Shown: positions 36,281 to 45,267 of the stretch, piece after piece
Layout: every line of letters begins with the position of its first letter
How positions within the stretch are numbered: position 1 is the first letter of the stretch
Source of the DNA: Bradyrhizobium sp. Ec3.3
GTDB lineage: Bacteria > Pseudomonadota > Alphaproteobacteria > Rhizobiales > Xanthobacteraceae
Assembly (NCBI RefSeq): GCF_000472925.1
Contig: NZ_AXAS01000015.1
Span: 62,001 to 126,000 of the forward strand
DNA: 64,000 nt
Direction: 5' to 3'
Position numbers and translations under genes: made by a program
The notes under the pieces: model-generated
What the model was told of the DNA's origin: nothing
The model's input: the letters and a program-made list of their open reading frames with translations, nothing else
Databases searched by the model: none

Positions 36281-36613
36281 TTACGCCTTCGCGGCGGCTT
36301 CGGCCTGCGCCTTGCGCTCCTTGCGCGGCACGGCCTTCTGCGGGTTGCTGCGTGCTTCGCGCTTCTTGACGCCGGCAGCGTCGAGGAAGCGCATCACGCG
36401 GTCCGACGGCTGCGCGCCCTTGGCGAGCCAGGCCTTCACCTTGTCCATGTCGAGCTTCAGGCGGGTCTCGTTGTCCTTCGGCAGTAGCGGGTTGAAGTAG
36501 CCGAGACGCTCGATGAAGCGGCCATCGCGCGGGAAGCGCGAGTCGGCGACGACGACGTGATAGACGGGGCGCTTCTTGGTGCCTGCGCGCGCGAGGCGGA
36601 TGACGACTGACAT
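36281..36613 (-). CDS. rpsP: 30S ribosomal protein S16
   Basis: 110-aa S16. [26 protein letters not shown] is the family N-terminus and [21 protein letters not shown] the conserved core. The C-terminus is extended and Ala/Lys-rich, as usual in alphaproteobacteria. Start ATG 36613; upstream in-frame codons belong to a palindromic repeat. It lies 132 bases after ffh and ten before rimM. Confidence 0.97.
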   Translation of the reverse strand: MSVVIRLARAGTKKRPVYHVVVADSRFPRDGRFIERLGYFNPLLPKDNETRLKLDMDKVKAWLAKGAQPSDRVMRFLDAAGVKKREARSNPQKAVPRKERKAQAEAAAKA

Positions 36614-36651
36614 TCTGGTCTCCTGAGTAGCTGTTAATTCAAAGGTTGGTT

Positions 36652-36738
36652 CGTCATTGCGAGGAGCGAAGCGACGAAGCAATCCAGACTGTTTCCGTGG
36701 AAGCATCTCTGGATTGCTTCGCTTCGCTCGCAATGACG
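36652..36738. repeat. palindromic intergenic repeat, GTCATTGCGAG family, copy 3 (inside the ffh-rpsP gap)
   Basis: Ends CGTCATTGCGAGGAGCGAAG and CGCTCGCAATGACG. It sits between ffh and rpsP, eight bases past the ffh stop, so it is either transcribed within the operon or splits it. Confidence 0.88.
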
Positions 36739-36745
36739 GTCGAGG

Positions 36746-38302
36746 TCACTTCTTCTTCCCAAGTCCGGGGAAGCCACCAAGCCCGGGAAGGGTCGGCTTG
36801 TTGCTGAGGCCCGTGAGCCCCGGCACATTCGGTAGGCCCTGGCGCAGGCCCGCGGGCAGGTCCTTCGGCAGGTTGGGCAAGCCCTGTCCGCCGCCCGCGC
36901 CCTGCATCTTCTCCTGCAACGCCTTCATCTCCTCGGGCGAGGGCATCTTCATGCCGCCGCCAAAGCCCATCGCCTGTGCGATGCCGGCGAGCGGGCCGCG
37001 CTTGCCCGAGCCCATCGCCTTCATCACGTCGGCCATGTTCCGGTGCATCTTGAGCAGCTTGTTGACGTGCTCGACGCTCTGGCCGCTTCCCGCGGCGATG
37101 CGCTTCTTGCGGCTCGCCTTGAGCAGGTCGGGATGACGGCGCTCCTCGCGCGTCATGGAATCGATGATCGCGACCTGGCGCTTCAGGATCTTGTCGTCGA
37201 TCCCTGCGGCGGCGATCTGGTTCTTCATCTTGGAGATGCCGGGCATCATGCCCATCAGCCCGCTGATGCCGCCCATATTCGCCATCTGCGAAAGCTGCTC
37301 GCGCATGTCGTTGAGGTCGAACTGGCCCTTGCGCATCCGCTCGGCGGTGCGTGCGGCCTTCTCGGCGTCGATATTGGCAGCGGCCCGTTCGACCAGCGAC
37401 ACCACGTCGCCCATGCCGAGGATACGGCCGGCGATACGGTCGGGGTGGAAATCCTCCAGCGCGTCGGTCTTTTCGCCGGTGCCGATCAGCTTGATCGGCT
37501 TGCCGGTGACGGCGCGCATCGACAGCGCGGCGCCGCCGCGGCCGTCGCCGTCCACTCTCGTCAGCACGATGCCGGTCAAGCCGACGCGCTGATCGAAGGA
37601 GCGCGCGAGGTTCACGGCGTCCTGGCCGGTGAGGCTATCCGCGACCAGCAGCACTTCGTGCGGGTTGGCGGCGGCTTTGATCGCGGCGGCCTCAGCCATC
37701 ATCTCTTCGTCGAGCGTGGTACGGCCGGCGGTGTCGAGCAGCACGATGTCGTAGCCGCCGAGCTTGCCGGCTTCCAGCGCGCGCTTCGCAATCTGCGGCG
37801 GCTGCTGCCCTGCGACGATCGGCAGCGTCGGAATGTCGAGATCGCGGCCGAGCACCGCGAGCTGCTCCATCGCCGCCGGACGGTAGACGTCGAGCGAAGC
37901 CATCAGCACCTTGCGCTTGTCGCGCTGGACGAGGCGGCGGGCGAGCTTTGCGGTGGTCGTCGTCTTACCGGAGCCTTGCAGGCCGACCATCATGATCGGC
38001 ACCGGCGGCACGGAATTCACGTCGATGGTCTGGCCTTGCGCACCAAGCGTGTTGATCAGCTCGTCATGGACGATCTTGACGACCATCTGGCCGGGAGTGA
38101 CCGACTTCACGACGGTGGCGCCGATCGCCTGCTCGCGCACACGCTCGGTGAAGCTGCGCACCACTTCGAGCGCAACGTCGGCCTCCAGCAGCGCGCGGCG
38201 AACCTCGCGCATCGCGGCGTCGACGTCCTTTTCGGTCAGCGCACCGCGCCCCGTCAGACGATCGAGGATGCCGCCAAGCCTTTCCGACAGATTGTCGAAC
38301 AA
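36746..38302 (-). CDS. ffh: signal recognition particle protein (Ffh)
   Basis: 518-aa SRP54 GTPase. N domain: MFDNLSERLGGILDRLTGRG. G1 GLQGSGKTTTTAKLA is at about residues 106-120, DTAGRT near 190, and TRVDGDGRGG near 250. The Met-rich M domain that binds 4.5S RNA and signal sequences includes MMPGISKMKNQI and SGQSVEHVNKLLKMHRNM. The C-terminus is a longer Gly/Leu/Pro tail (LPGLGGFPGLGKKK). It heads the rpsP-rimM-trmD-rplS cluster and is the partner of FtsY encoded at 46.0 kb. Confidence 0.98.
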   Translation of the reverse strand: MFDNLSERLGGILDRLTGRGALTEKDVDAAMREVRRALLEADVALEVVRSFTERVREQAIGATVVKSVTPGQMVVKIVHDELINTLGAQGQTIDVNSVPPVPIMMVGLQGSGKTTTTAKLARRLVQRDKRKVLMASLDVYRPAAMEQLAVLGRDLDIPTLPIVAGQQPPQIAKRALEAGKLGGYDIVLLDTAGRTTLDEEMMAEAAAIKAAANPHEVLLVADSLTGQDAVNLARSFDQRVGLTGIVLTRVDGDGRGGAALSMRAVTGKPIKLIGTGEKTDALEDFHPDRIAGRILGMGDVVSLVERAAANIDAEKAARTAERMRKGQFDLNDMREQLSQMANMGGISGLMGMMPGISKMKNQIAAAGIDDKILKRQVAIIDSMTREERRHPDLLKASRKKRIAAGSGQSVEHVNKLLKMHRNMADVMKAMGSGKRGPLAGIAQAMGFGGGMKMPSPEEMKALQEKMQGAGGGQGLPNLPKDLPAGLRQGLPNVPGLTGLSNKPTLPGLGGFPGLGKKK

Positions 38303-38350
38303 TGAAGTCGTCCTTTGTCCTGCTTGCGCAGGGTTGTCGCGTTCACCACC

Positions 38351-38452
38351 GTCATGCCCCGGCTTGACCGGGCATCCAGTACGCCGCGGCGGCGCGGTTC
38401 AAGCCGAGCTGCCTCTGGAATACTGGATCCCCCGCCTTCGCGGGGGATGACC
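38351..38452. repeat. intergenic repeat GTCATGCCCCGGC...GGATGAC, copy 1
   Basis: Contains GTCATGCCCCGGCTTGACCG, GGCATCCAGTACGCCGCG and the inverse ATACTGGATCCCCCGCC, ending GGGGATGAC. Related copies are at 46981 and 47720. The rest of the 418-bp ffh/metallo-hydrolase gap must hold both divergent promoters; nothing else is recognisable. Confidence 0.82.
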
Positions 38453-38720
38453 ACTTGCTCGGGTCGTGGCCCGAAGCCAAATGCGATCTTCCAAACACCT
38501 TTGCGCCCGAGGGCGCATCGCGCTGTCGGGCGTTGACCTCTGGCCTCGCAGGGCCAGTCGGCGGGTCGAAAAGAAAGCCTTTCCGAGAAGTGGTGCGGCC
38601 TTAAACCCCCGCAAGTCGCAAAAGTCAAGGAAACAAGCCGCAATGCCGCATCTTGAAGGGGCCGGTCCGGCTGCTTATTCCTTGCCGGAACCTTTATTTT
38701 GGGGCCATTCGGGCCGTTAA

Positions 38721-39716
38721 ATGACCCGCCGCAGCATTAAGAGCTATTCCGGCCCGCCGTCCGATCATTTCGACGGCGAAAAGTTCTTCGATCCCGACGG
38801 GGTGCCGCCGAAATCGCTCCGCGAGGTCCTGCGCTGGCAATTTGGCGGCAAGCGCGACCGGTCGGCCTGGCCGAAATGGGTTCCGAGCCCCTATGCCGAT
38901 TATCCGCCGCTGGCGGTTAACGGCGGCAAGGTGCGGCTCTCCTTCGTCGGCCACGCGAGCTGGCTGATCCAGGCGAGCGGTCTCAACATCCTCGTCGACC
39001 CCGTCTGGTCGATGCGGGTCTCGCCGGTGGGCTGGGCCGGGCCGAAGCGTCACAACGATCCCGGCATTGCCTTCGACAAGCTGCCGAAGATCGACGTCGT
39101 GCTGGTCTCGCACGGCCACTACGACCATCTCGACATCGCGACGCTGTCGCGGCTCGCCAAGAATTTTGCTCCGCGCGTCGTCACGCCGCTCGGCAATGAT
39201 CTCACCATGCGTGAGCGCGATGGCGCGATCCGCGCCGAGGCGTTCGACTGGCACGACCGCGTCGAGCTCGGCGGCGGCATTGCCGTGCATCTCGTGCCGA
39301 CACGGCACTGGAGTGCGCGCAGCCTGTTCGACCGCAACAGGGCGCTGTGGGCGAGCTTCGTGCTGGAGACACCCGCGGGGAAAATCTACGTCGTCTGCGA
39401 TTCCGGCTATGGCGAGGGTACGCATTTCCGCCGCGCCGGCGAAACGCACGGACCTTTACGGCTCGCGATCCTGCCGATCGGCGCCTACGAGCCGCGCTGG
39501 TTCATGCGCGAGCAGCACATGAACCCGGAAGACGCGGTGAAAGCGCTCATCGATTGCGGCGCGCAGGCTGCGCTCGCACATCACCACGGCACGTTCCAGC
39601 TCACGGATGAGGCCATCGATGCGCCGGCGCAGGCGCTGCTCGAGGCCCTCGATGCAGCGAACGTTCCGCGCGAGCGGTTCGTGGCGCTGAAGCCGGGGCA
39701 GGTCGTGGAGATTTAG
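38721..39716 (+). CDS. MBL-fold metallo-hydrolase (NAPE-PLD/UlaG-like)
   Basis: 331-aa metallo-beta-lactamase fold hydrolase. The di-metal motif HxHxDH is in VSHGHYDHLDI near residue 130. VGHASWLIQASGLNILVDPVW, PTRHWSARSLFDRN (metal His) and YVVCDSGYGEG (bridging Asp) follow, and the late AHHHGTFQLTDEA supplies the last His. This layout resembles N-acyl-phosphatidylethanolamine phospholipase D-like and UlaG-like enzymes, so a phosphodiester substrate is possible. No ribosome binding site is obvious at ATG 38721, but the protein begins plausibly. Confidence 0.88.
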   Translation: MTRRSIKSYSGPPSDHFDGEKFFDPDGVPPKSLREVLRWQFGGKRDRSAWPKWVPSPYADYPPLAVNGGKVRLSFVGHASWLIQASGLNILVDPVWSMRVSPVGWAGPKRHNDPGIAFDKLPKIDVVLVSHGHYDHLDIATLSRLAKNFAPRVVTPLGNDLTMRERDGAIRAEAFDWHDRVELGGGIAVHLVPTRHWSARSLFDRNRALWASFVLETPAGKIYVVCDSGYGEGTHFRRAGETHGPLRLAILPIGAYEPRWFMREQHMNPEDAVKALIDCGAQAALAHHHGTFQLTDEAIDAPAQALLEALDAANVPRERFVALKPGQVVEI

Positions 39717-39733
39717 CGTCTCGTCGAATGATT

Positions 39734-39886
39734 CGTGCCCCGGACGCAGCGCAGCACGTTAGTGATGCGCTGCTGAGCCGGGGCCCAGACTTTATGCATT
39801 AGTGGGTCCCGGCTCTGCGCAGCGTCCATAGCGCGTTGAAGACGCGCGTGATCGCGCTTTCGGTGCCGCAGCGCGTCCGGGACATG
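39734..39886. repeat. intergenic repeat with CGTGCCCCGGACGCAGCGC ends, copy 2
   Basis: Ends CGTGCCCCGGACGCAGCGCA and GCAGCGCGTCCGGGACATGA with inner GAGCCGGGGCCCA / TGGGTCCCGGCTC. It fills most of the gap between the converging metallo-hydrolase and SIMPL genes. Confidence 0.85.
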
Positions 39887-39890
39887 AGAG

Positions 39891-40595
39891 CTACTGCGCC
39901 GGCTTGATCGCCCAGCTCACATTCACCGTCACCGACAGCGTCTCCTCGCCGGGAGCGACCTGCGCCGGGGCTGCGGCCATTGGTGCAGCGGCGATGCGGC
40001 CCTTGAACAGCGGCATCGGGCCGCCGCCTTCGGAGATGCTGAGGGGGGCGCCGAGCGTGACGCCGGCGGCCTTGGCATAAATCTCCGCCTTGCGGCGGGC
40101 GTCCGCGAGCGCCTGCTCGCGGGCACCGTCGAGCAGCTTCGAGGCTTGCGTCACCTCGAAGGAAATGTTGCCGACATCATTGGCGCCGGCACTCACCAGC
40201 GTGTCGATCACGCTGGCCACCTTGGTCACGTCGCGAATCTTGACCGTGACGCGGTTGCTGGCGCGGAAGCTGACGATGCTGGTCGCGCGGTCCGACGTCT
40301 TGGACGAGGTTGCATATTGCGGCTGCAGCGACAGCCGCGAGGTCTGGTAGTCCTTCTCCTCGATGCCAGCGCCCTTCAAGGCCAGCAGCACCTTGCCCAT
40401 CGCCGCATTGTTGGCGTCGGAGGCCTCTTTCGCGGTCTTCGCGTCATTTGCGACGCCGGCATCGATTTGCGCGAGATCGGGCGCCGCGGACACGGTCGCC
40501 TCGCCGCTCACCGAGACCGCTGACGGAAAATCGTCGGCAAGCGCAGGTGTCGCGCCAAGCGCGGCGGCGAAAATGGCAGCAATTGCTTTTTTCAT
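39891..40595 (-). CDS. periplasmic SIMPL-domain protein
   Basis: 234-aa exported protein. Signal peptide 1-21 (MKKAIAAIFAAALGATPALA) then a SIMPL/DUF541 domain: VSVSGEATVSAAPDLAQIDAGV at the start, SRLSLQPQYA, and the ARRKAEIYAKAAGVTLGAPLSISEGG block typical of the family. Such proteins bear on oxidative-stress tolerance; the mechanism is unknown. A GTG at 40604 overlapping the upstream stop (GTGA) is an alternative start three codons earlier. That tight junction suggests coupling to the GyrI-like gene before it. Confidence 0.85.
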   Translation of the reverse strand: MKKAIAAIFAAALGATPALADDFPSAVSVSGEATVSAAPDLAQIDAGVANDAKTAKEASDANNAAMGKVLLALKGAGIEEKDYQTSRLSLQPQYATSSKTSDRATSIVSFRASNRVTVKIRDVTKVASVIDTLVSAGANDVGNISFEVTQASKLLDGAREQALADARRKAEIYAKAAGVTLGAPLSISEGGGPMPLFKGRIAAAPMAAAPAQVAPGEETLSVTVNVSWAIKPAQ

Positions 40596-40600
40596 CACGC

Positions 40601-41347
40601 TCACTTCAGCGGCACATAGACATTGATCACGAGCTTGTCCTCGGCCGTCTTCAGGGGATCGGTGAGGTACTCCTCGATGAAGGTGTCCTTGGCTTCCAGC
40701 TTCTTGTCGTCGAGGTGATTGGTGATCGCCTCATAGGTGTTGTCCATGTTGTCGTAGGAGCCGCGATGGACGAACTTCAGCGCCTTGCCCTCCGGCGACT
40801 TGCCGATGCTCATGTCCTTCGTCAGGTTTTTCGGATCCTGATCGATCGGGATCTCGGCGAGGAAGGTGAAGCCGGTGTCGTCGGTCGAGGTGTAGACGAT
40901 CATCGGATTGCCCGCGGGCTTGATGCCCTGCTTATCGAGAAGCGCGTTCAGCGCCTTGAACGAATCGATCAGCGTGTCGAAGGCGGAATCCCAGTTGGCG
41001 CTGCCCTTGGCCATCACGACCCTCTTCGGTTCCAGCGTCATCTCCTGGCCAAAGGGATCGGCGGTCTGAACCGGGGCGGAGGTGGCGGGCGGGGTCGTGG
41101 CTGCTGCCGGGGGCGCCGTCGGGCTGGGCGAGGGTGAGGCGCTGGCCGCCGGGGCCGGCGACGGGGACGTCGCAGGTGAGGGCGACGCGCTGGCGGCCGG
41201 TGAGGGCGAGGTCGCCTGTGCTGGCGAGGGGCTTGCGGAGGCAGCCGGTGCTGGGGTCGGCGATTGGGCGAACGCGCCGGAGAGGCAGAGGGTAATGGCC
41301 GCTGCCGGGATCATCGCGGCCAGAAAAGGACGGAAAAAGCTCGTCAT
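40601..41347 (-). CDS. secreted GyrI-like (effector-binding) domain protein with Ala/Pro/Ser linker
   Basis: 248-aa exported protein in three parts. Signal peptide 1-27 (cleavage AFA-QS). A ~65-residue low-complexity linker of SPSPA/ASASP repeats follows. Then comes a GyrI/AraC effector-binding-like domain (EMTLEPKRVVMAKGSANWDSA ... TFLAEIPIDQDP ... GKALKFVHRGSYDNMDNTYEAI ... YLTDPLK). GyrI-like domains bind small hydrophobic ligands; here the fold would sit in the periplasm. ATG 41347; the frame opens upstream without typical sequence. Its stop overlaps the possible GTG start of the SIMPL gene. Confidence 0.78.
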   Translation of the reverse strand: MTSFFRPFLAAMIPAAAITLCLSGAFAQSPTPAPAASASPSPAQATSPSPAASASPSPATSPSPAPAASASPSPSPTAPPAAATTPPATSAPVQTADPFGQEMTLEPKRVVMAKGSANWDSAFDTLIDSFKALNALLDKQGIKPAGNPMIVYTSTDDTGFTFLAEIPIDQDPKNLTKDMSIGKSPEGKALKFVHRGSYDNMDNTYEAITNHLDDKKLEAKDTFIEEYLTDPLKTAEDKLVINVYVPLK

Positions 41348-41547
41348 TACGTGTCTCCCCAGGGCAAGCAAGGACCTGCCCGCATTTTCTTGCACCACGT
41401 GCGCGTCCCGGTTCGCGCGAACGCGCCTATCTAACACGCATGGCCCAAATTCGTCCCATGACAGATGCGTCATAGGGCACACGCGGCAAATGACTGGCCA
41501 ACCGTCCCATGATCGCCATATAAGACAGGCGAAATTCAGGACATTTC

Positions 41548-42420
41548 ATGAGCGCGCTCGCCAATCACGCATTTGCCAAGATGAACGGCATCGGCAACGA
41601 GATCGTCGTTGTCGACATGCGGGATTCGGCTGCGCCGGTCACGCCCGACGACGCGCGTGCGGTCGCCTCCGCGAACGGCGTGCCCTACGATCAGCTCATG
41701 GTGCTCCGGAAGCCGCGGCTCGACGGCACCGAGGCCTTCATCAGCATCTACAACAATGACGGCTCGGAGGCCGGCGCCTGCGGCAACGGCATGCGCTGCG
41801 TGGTGCGGCGGATTTTCGAGAAGACCGGGCAGACCACCGCGGCGTTCGAGACCGCTGCGGGGCTTCTGAACTGCTGGCAGGGACCGGCCCCCGATCTCTA
41901 TACCGTCGACATGGGCGCGCCGAAGTTCGGCTGGCACGATATTCCGCTGGCGGAGGAGTTTCGCGACACCCGCTACATCGAGTTGCAGATCGGGCCGATC
42001 GACAAGCCGATTCTGCATTCGCCCTCCGCGGTGAGCATGGGCAATCCGCACGCGATCTTCTGGGTCGACGACGTCAACGCCTATGATCTCGGGCGTTTTG
42101 GTCCGCTGCTCGAGAACCATCCGATCTTCCCCGAGCGCGCCAACATCACGCTGGCCCACATCGTCGATCGCGATCACATCACGATCCGCACCTGGGAGCG
42201 CGGCGCCGGCCTCACCAGGGCGTGCGGCTCGGCCGCCTGCGCGACCGCGGTCGCGGCGGCGCGGTTGAAGCGCGCCAACCGCAGCGTCGAGATCACGCTG
42301 CCCGGCGGCAAGCTCGGCATCGAATGGCGCGAGCGCGACGATCACGTGCTGATGACAGGCACCGCGACCTTCGAATATGAGGGCAATTTCGATCCGGCGC
42401 TGTTCGCCTCGGTCGCCTGA
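41548..42420 (+). CDS. dapF: diaminopimelate epimerase
   Basis: 290-aa PLP-independent epimerase that converts LL- to meso-diaminopimelate for lysine and peptidoglycan. The two catalytic cysteines are Cys78 ([11 protein letters not shown]) and Cys226 ([11 protein letters not shown]). [17 protein letters not shown] near the start and [11 protein letters not shown] in the middle are family motifs. The TGA overlaps the mtaB ATG by one base, indicating a coupled dapF-mtaB operon. Confidence 0.97.
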   Translation: MSALANHAFAKMNGIGNEIVVVDMRDSAAPVTPDDARAVASANGVPYDQLMVLRKPRLDGTEAFISIYNNDGSEAGACGNGMRCVVRRIFEKTGQTTAAFETAAGLLNCWQGPAPDLYTVDMGAPKFGWHDIPLAEEFRDTRYIELQIGPIDKPILHSPSAVSMGNPHAIFWVDDVNAYDLGRFGPLLENHPIFPERANITLAHIVDRDHITIRTWERGAGLTRACGSAACATAVAAARLKRANRSVEITLPGGKLGIEWRERDDHVLMTGTATFEYEGNFDPALFASVA

Positions 42421-43673
42421 TGGGCGTCGAGGTCGTAACCTTTGGCTGCCGCCTCAACGCCTTCGAGGCCGAGGTGATCCGCCGCGAGGCGGAGGGCGCA
42501 GGGCTCTCAGACACCATCGTCATCAATAGCTGCGCGGTCACCAACGAGGCGGTCGCGCAGGCGCGCCAATCGATCCGCAAATTGAAGCGCGAGCGGCCCG
42601 GCTCGCGCATCGTCGTCACCGGCTGCGCGGCGCAAACGCAAAGCGACATGTTTGCAGGCATGGCGGAGGTCGATCGCGTCGTCGGCAATGACGACAAGAT
42701 GCACGCGAGGGCCTGGCGCGATACGCGCGCCGCGTTCGATGTCGGCAGCAGCGACAAGATCGCGGTCAGTGACATCATGGCGGTGAAGGCGATGGCGCCG
42801 CATCTGATCGACGGCTTTGCGAGCGGCCTGCCGCGCGTGTTCGTGCAGGTGCAGAACGGCTGCGACCATCGCTGCACCTTCTGCATCATCCCGTTCGGCC
42901 GCGGCAATTCGCGCTCGGTGCCGATGGGCGCGGTGGTCGAGCAGGTGCGTGGGCTGGTAGAGCGCGGCCACGCTGAGATCGTGCTCACGGGCGTCGATCT
43001 CACGAGCTACGGCGCCGACCTGCCGGGCGCGCCCAAGCTCGGCATGCTGACGAAGCAGATCCTGCGGCACGTGCCGGAGCTGAAGCGGCTGCGCATCTCC
43101 TCGATTGATTCGATCGAGGCAGATAGCGATCTGCTCGATGCCATCGCAGATGATGCGCGGCTGATGCCGCATCTGCATCTGTCGCTGCAATCCGGCGACG
43201 ACATGATCTTGAAGCGCATGAAGCGGCGGCATTCGCGGCGCGACGCGATTGCGTTCTGCGAACAGGTCCGCCGCATGCGGCCGGACATCGCGCTCGGCGC
43301 CGACATCATCGCGGGCTTTCCAACCGAGACGGAAGAGATGTTCGCGCGCTCGCGAGACCTCGTTGAGGAATGCGGTCTCACCTTCCTGCACGTCTTCCCC
43401 TATTCGCCGCGCCCCGGCACCCCGGCCGCGCGGATGCCGCAGGTCGCAGGCGCGGTGATCAAGGATCGCGCAAGGCGTTTGCGCGTAGCGGGCGAGGCTG
43501 CGTTGCAGCGGCGGCTGCAAGCCGAGATCGGCGAGACGCGCGAGGTGCTGATTGAGAGCGACAGCCAGGGGCGTACGGAGCACTTTTTGCCGGTGGCGGT
43601 TGCGGGCGAGCAGGCGGGACACGTGGTGTCGCTCAAGATCGGCGGCAGTGACGGTGAGCGGCTGACGACATAA
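42420..43673 (+). CDS. mtaB: tRNA t6A37 methylthiotransferase MtaB
   Basis: 417-aa radical-SAM enzyme that adds a methylthio group to t6A37, making ms2t6A in ANN-decoding tRNAs. The N-terminal UPF0004 domain cysteines are in TFGCRLNAFEAE, INSCAVTNEA and VTGCAAQTQ. The radical-SAM CxxxCxxC is in NGCDHRCTFCIIPFGRG near residue 150. LSLQSGDDMILKRMKRRH and the C-terminal TRAM-like region complete the layout. Starts at the A of the dapF stop. Confidence 0.95.
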   Translation: MGVEVVTFGCRLNAFEAEVIRREAEGAGLSDTIVINSCAVTNEAVAQARQSIRKLKRERPGSRIVVTGCAAQTQSDMFAGMAEVDRVVGNDDKMHARAWRDTRAAFDVGSSDKIAVSDIMAVKAMAPHLIDGFASGLPRVFVQVQNGCDHRCTFCIIPFGRGNSRSVPMGAVVEQVRGLVERGHAEIVLTGVDLTSYGADLPGAPKLGMLTKQILRHVPELKRLRISSIDSIEADSDLLDAIADDARLMPHLHLSLQSGDDMILKRMKRRHSRRDAIAFCEQVRRMRPDIALGADIIAGFPTETEEMFARSRDLVEECGLTFLHVFPYSPRPGTPAARMPQVAGAVIKDRARRLRVAGEAALQRRLQAEIGETREVLIESDSQGRTEHFLPVAVAGEQAGHVVSLKIGGSDGERLTT

Positions 43674-43703
43674 CTTGCCGTCGTTCGGCAACGGCACCCC
43701 CAA

Positions 43704-43845
43704 CGTCGTCCCGGCGAAGGCCGGGACCCATAATCCCAGGGAGTAGTTTGGCGAAGACTTGTAGTTAAGAAGTTTTCCCGCGGTACTGCGAGCGCGCTTC
43801 ACCGATGGATCACGCGGTATGGGTCCTGGCCTTCGCCGGGACGAC
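43704..43845. repeat. long intergenic repeat with TTTGGCGAAGACT core, copy 3
   Basis: Ends CGTCGTCCCGGCGAAGGCCG and GGCCTTCGCCGGGACGAC with core GGGAGTAGTTTGGCGAAGAC. It lies between the converging mtaB and DUF2336 genes. Confidence 0.82.
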
Positions 43846-43883
43846 ACCGAAGATGTGGACGCAGCGCGCTTTCAAGAGTCCGC

Positions 43884-44993
43884 CTACGACGCCCTTACCT
43901 GCCAGAACCTGAGCGTGCGCCTTGCGTTGTCCGGCGTCATTCTGGCGAAATGGCCCTTGGCCTTGGCGAGGTCAGCTGGCTTCATCGTGCCGGTGGCGTA
44001 GCGGCTTTCCAGCACGGCGCTGGTGGTCTCCCAGCTCAGCAGCGCTGCGCGGCAGGGCACGAGCAGGCCGTCATCGCGCAGGCTCTGCATCAGGGGCCGG
44101 ATCACCTCGACGGTGGACTGGGACAATGCTGCCAGCGCAGCGACGGTTTCCTCATAGCGCCGCTGCACGGCAAAGCCGAGCAACGTTGCCTCGTTGAGCT
44201 GGCCGGTCTCCTTCAGCTTTGCGACGGCGCGTTTGGCGCCGACGAAATCGCGGATCCCCGACATCTCGCGATCGACGCCGGTCGCGACGCTTGCGATGGC
44301 GTTCTGGATTTCCTCGAACAGATGCGGCGGGGCGCGCGACAACAGGCGGGTGCGAACGGCGTCGGTTGCCGAACGCAGCAATTGACGGCGCAGGTCCGAC
44401 GGCAGATCGACGCGCACGCCGAGGCTCACCGTCAGTTCGGGGTCCTGTTCGGCCTGTCCGACGATAACGGCAAAGCCGCTTGCCGAAAACCGTGCGCCGG
44501 GATTGGCGGCTAGGCGCCGGCTGACGCTGGGATAGCGGCGCGCCAGCAGTGCGTCGGTGACGATGTCCTTCAGCCACCAGCGCCCGGCGACCGCAAGCAG
44601 ATGCTGCTCGCCCTTGGTGGCCGCGATCCCGACGAGCTCGGCATCGTCGAGGCGCGCGGATTCCTGAAGCACCGGGCCGGCGATCCTGATCTCGTCATTG
44701 CCGGCAAGACGGCGGATCACGGACGGGGGCGCCTGCGCTATCGGCGCAAGCTGCGCGGCGATCTCGGCAAGTGCGACGCGCGCGCCCATGTCGGCGATCG
44801 AGCGCAGCTCGATGGTCTTGATCAGCCGCTCGAGCACGTCGTCGAACAGTGCGATCTGCTCGTCATTGAAGCTGCCGGCGGAGGACAGGAACAGGTCGGT
44901 GACGCGCCGCACCGTTTCCAGGCGCTTTTCGTCCGAGCCAGCGCGAATCGCACCCTCGACTTCGTGGATGATCGATGGCTGGGCCTGCGGCAT
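43884..44993 (-). CDS. DUF2336 domain-containing protein
   Basis: 369-aa cytosolic, mostly helical protein matching the alphaproteobacterial DUF2336 family. The start MPQAQPSIIHEVEGAIRAGSD and RRVTDLFLSSAGSFNDEQIALFDDVLERLI follow the family pattern, with HEAT-like helices after (ALAEIAAQLAPIAQAPPSVIRRLA). Caulobacter members have been linked to cell cycle or stress, but no activity is fixed. ATG 44993 is preferred; an upstream TTG adds 16 atypical residues. Neighbouring mtaB and ftsY give no functional hint. Confidence 0.83.
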   Translation of the reverse strand: MPQAQPSIIHEVEGAIRAGSDEKRLETVRRVTDLFLSSAGSFNDEQIALFDDVLERLIKTIELRSIADMGARVALAEIAAQLAPIAQAPPSVIRRLAGNDEIRIAGPVLQESARLDDAELVGIAATKGEQHLLAVAGRWWLKDIVTDALLARRYPSVSRRLAANPGARFSASGFAVIVGQAEQDPELTVSLGVRVDLPSDLRRQLLRSATDAVRTRLLSRAPPHLFEEIQNAIASVATGVDREMSGIRDFVGAKRAVAKLKETGQLNEATLLGFAVQRRYEETVAALAALSQSTVEVIRPLMQSLRDDGLLVPCRAALLSWETTSAVLESRYATGTMKPADLAKAKGHFARMTPDNARRTLRFWQVRAS

Positions 44994-45130
44994 GAAGCGT
45001 TGCTCGTCCTGAGCCGGTTCGAAGAAGCTTGTTCTAAGCAACCGGCATCATTAGAGGCGAGCACTGAACGTTTCGTAAACCATCGGCGCCTGTTGGGATC
45101 AGGTTCGATTGCCGCCACGAAGGCGGCGGG

Positions 45131-45251
45131 CTCCCTCGCCCGCTTGCGGGAGAGGGCCGGGGAGAGGGCGTCTCCGCAACCGAGAACCTCCAAGAGGAGA
45201 AAGCCCTCACCCGGCGCTGCGCGCCGACCTCTCCCGCAAGCGGGAGAGGTT
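45131..45251. repeat. GC-rich intergenic repeat, CTCTCCCGCAAGCGGGAGAG family, copy 2
   Basis: CTCCCTCGCCCGCTTGCGGG at one end and ACCTCTCCCGCAAGCGGGAG at the other. It fills most of the gap between the RluA-type and DUF2336 genes. Confidence 0.78.
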
Positions 45252-45267
45252 GAGCGAACATGCGGCG

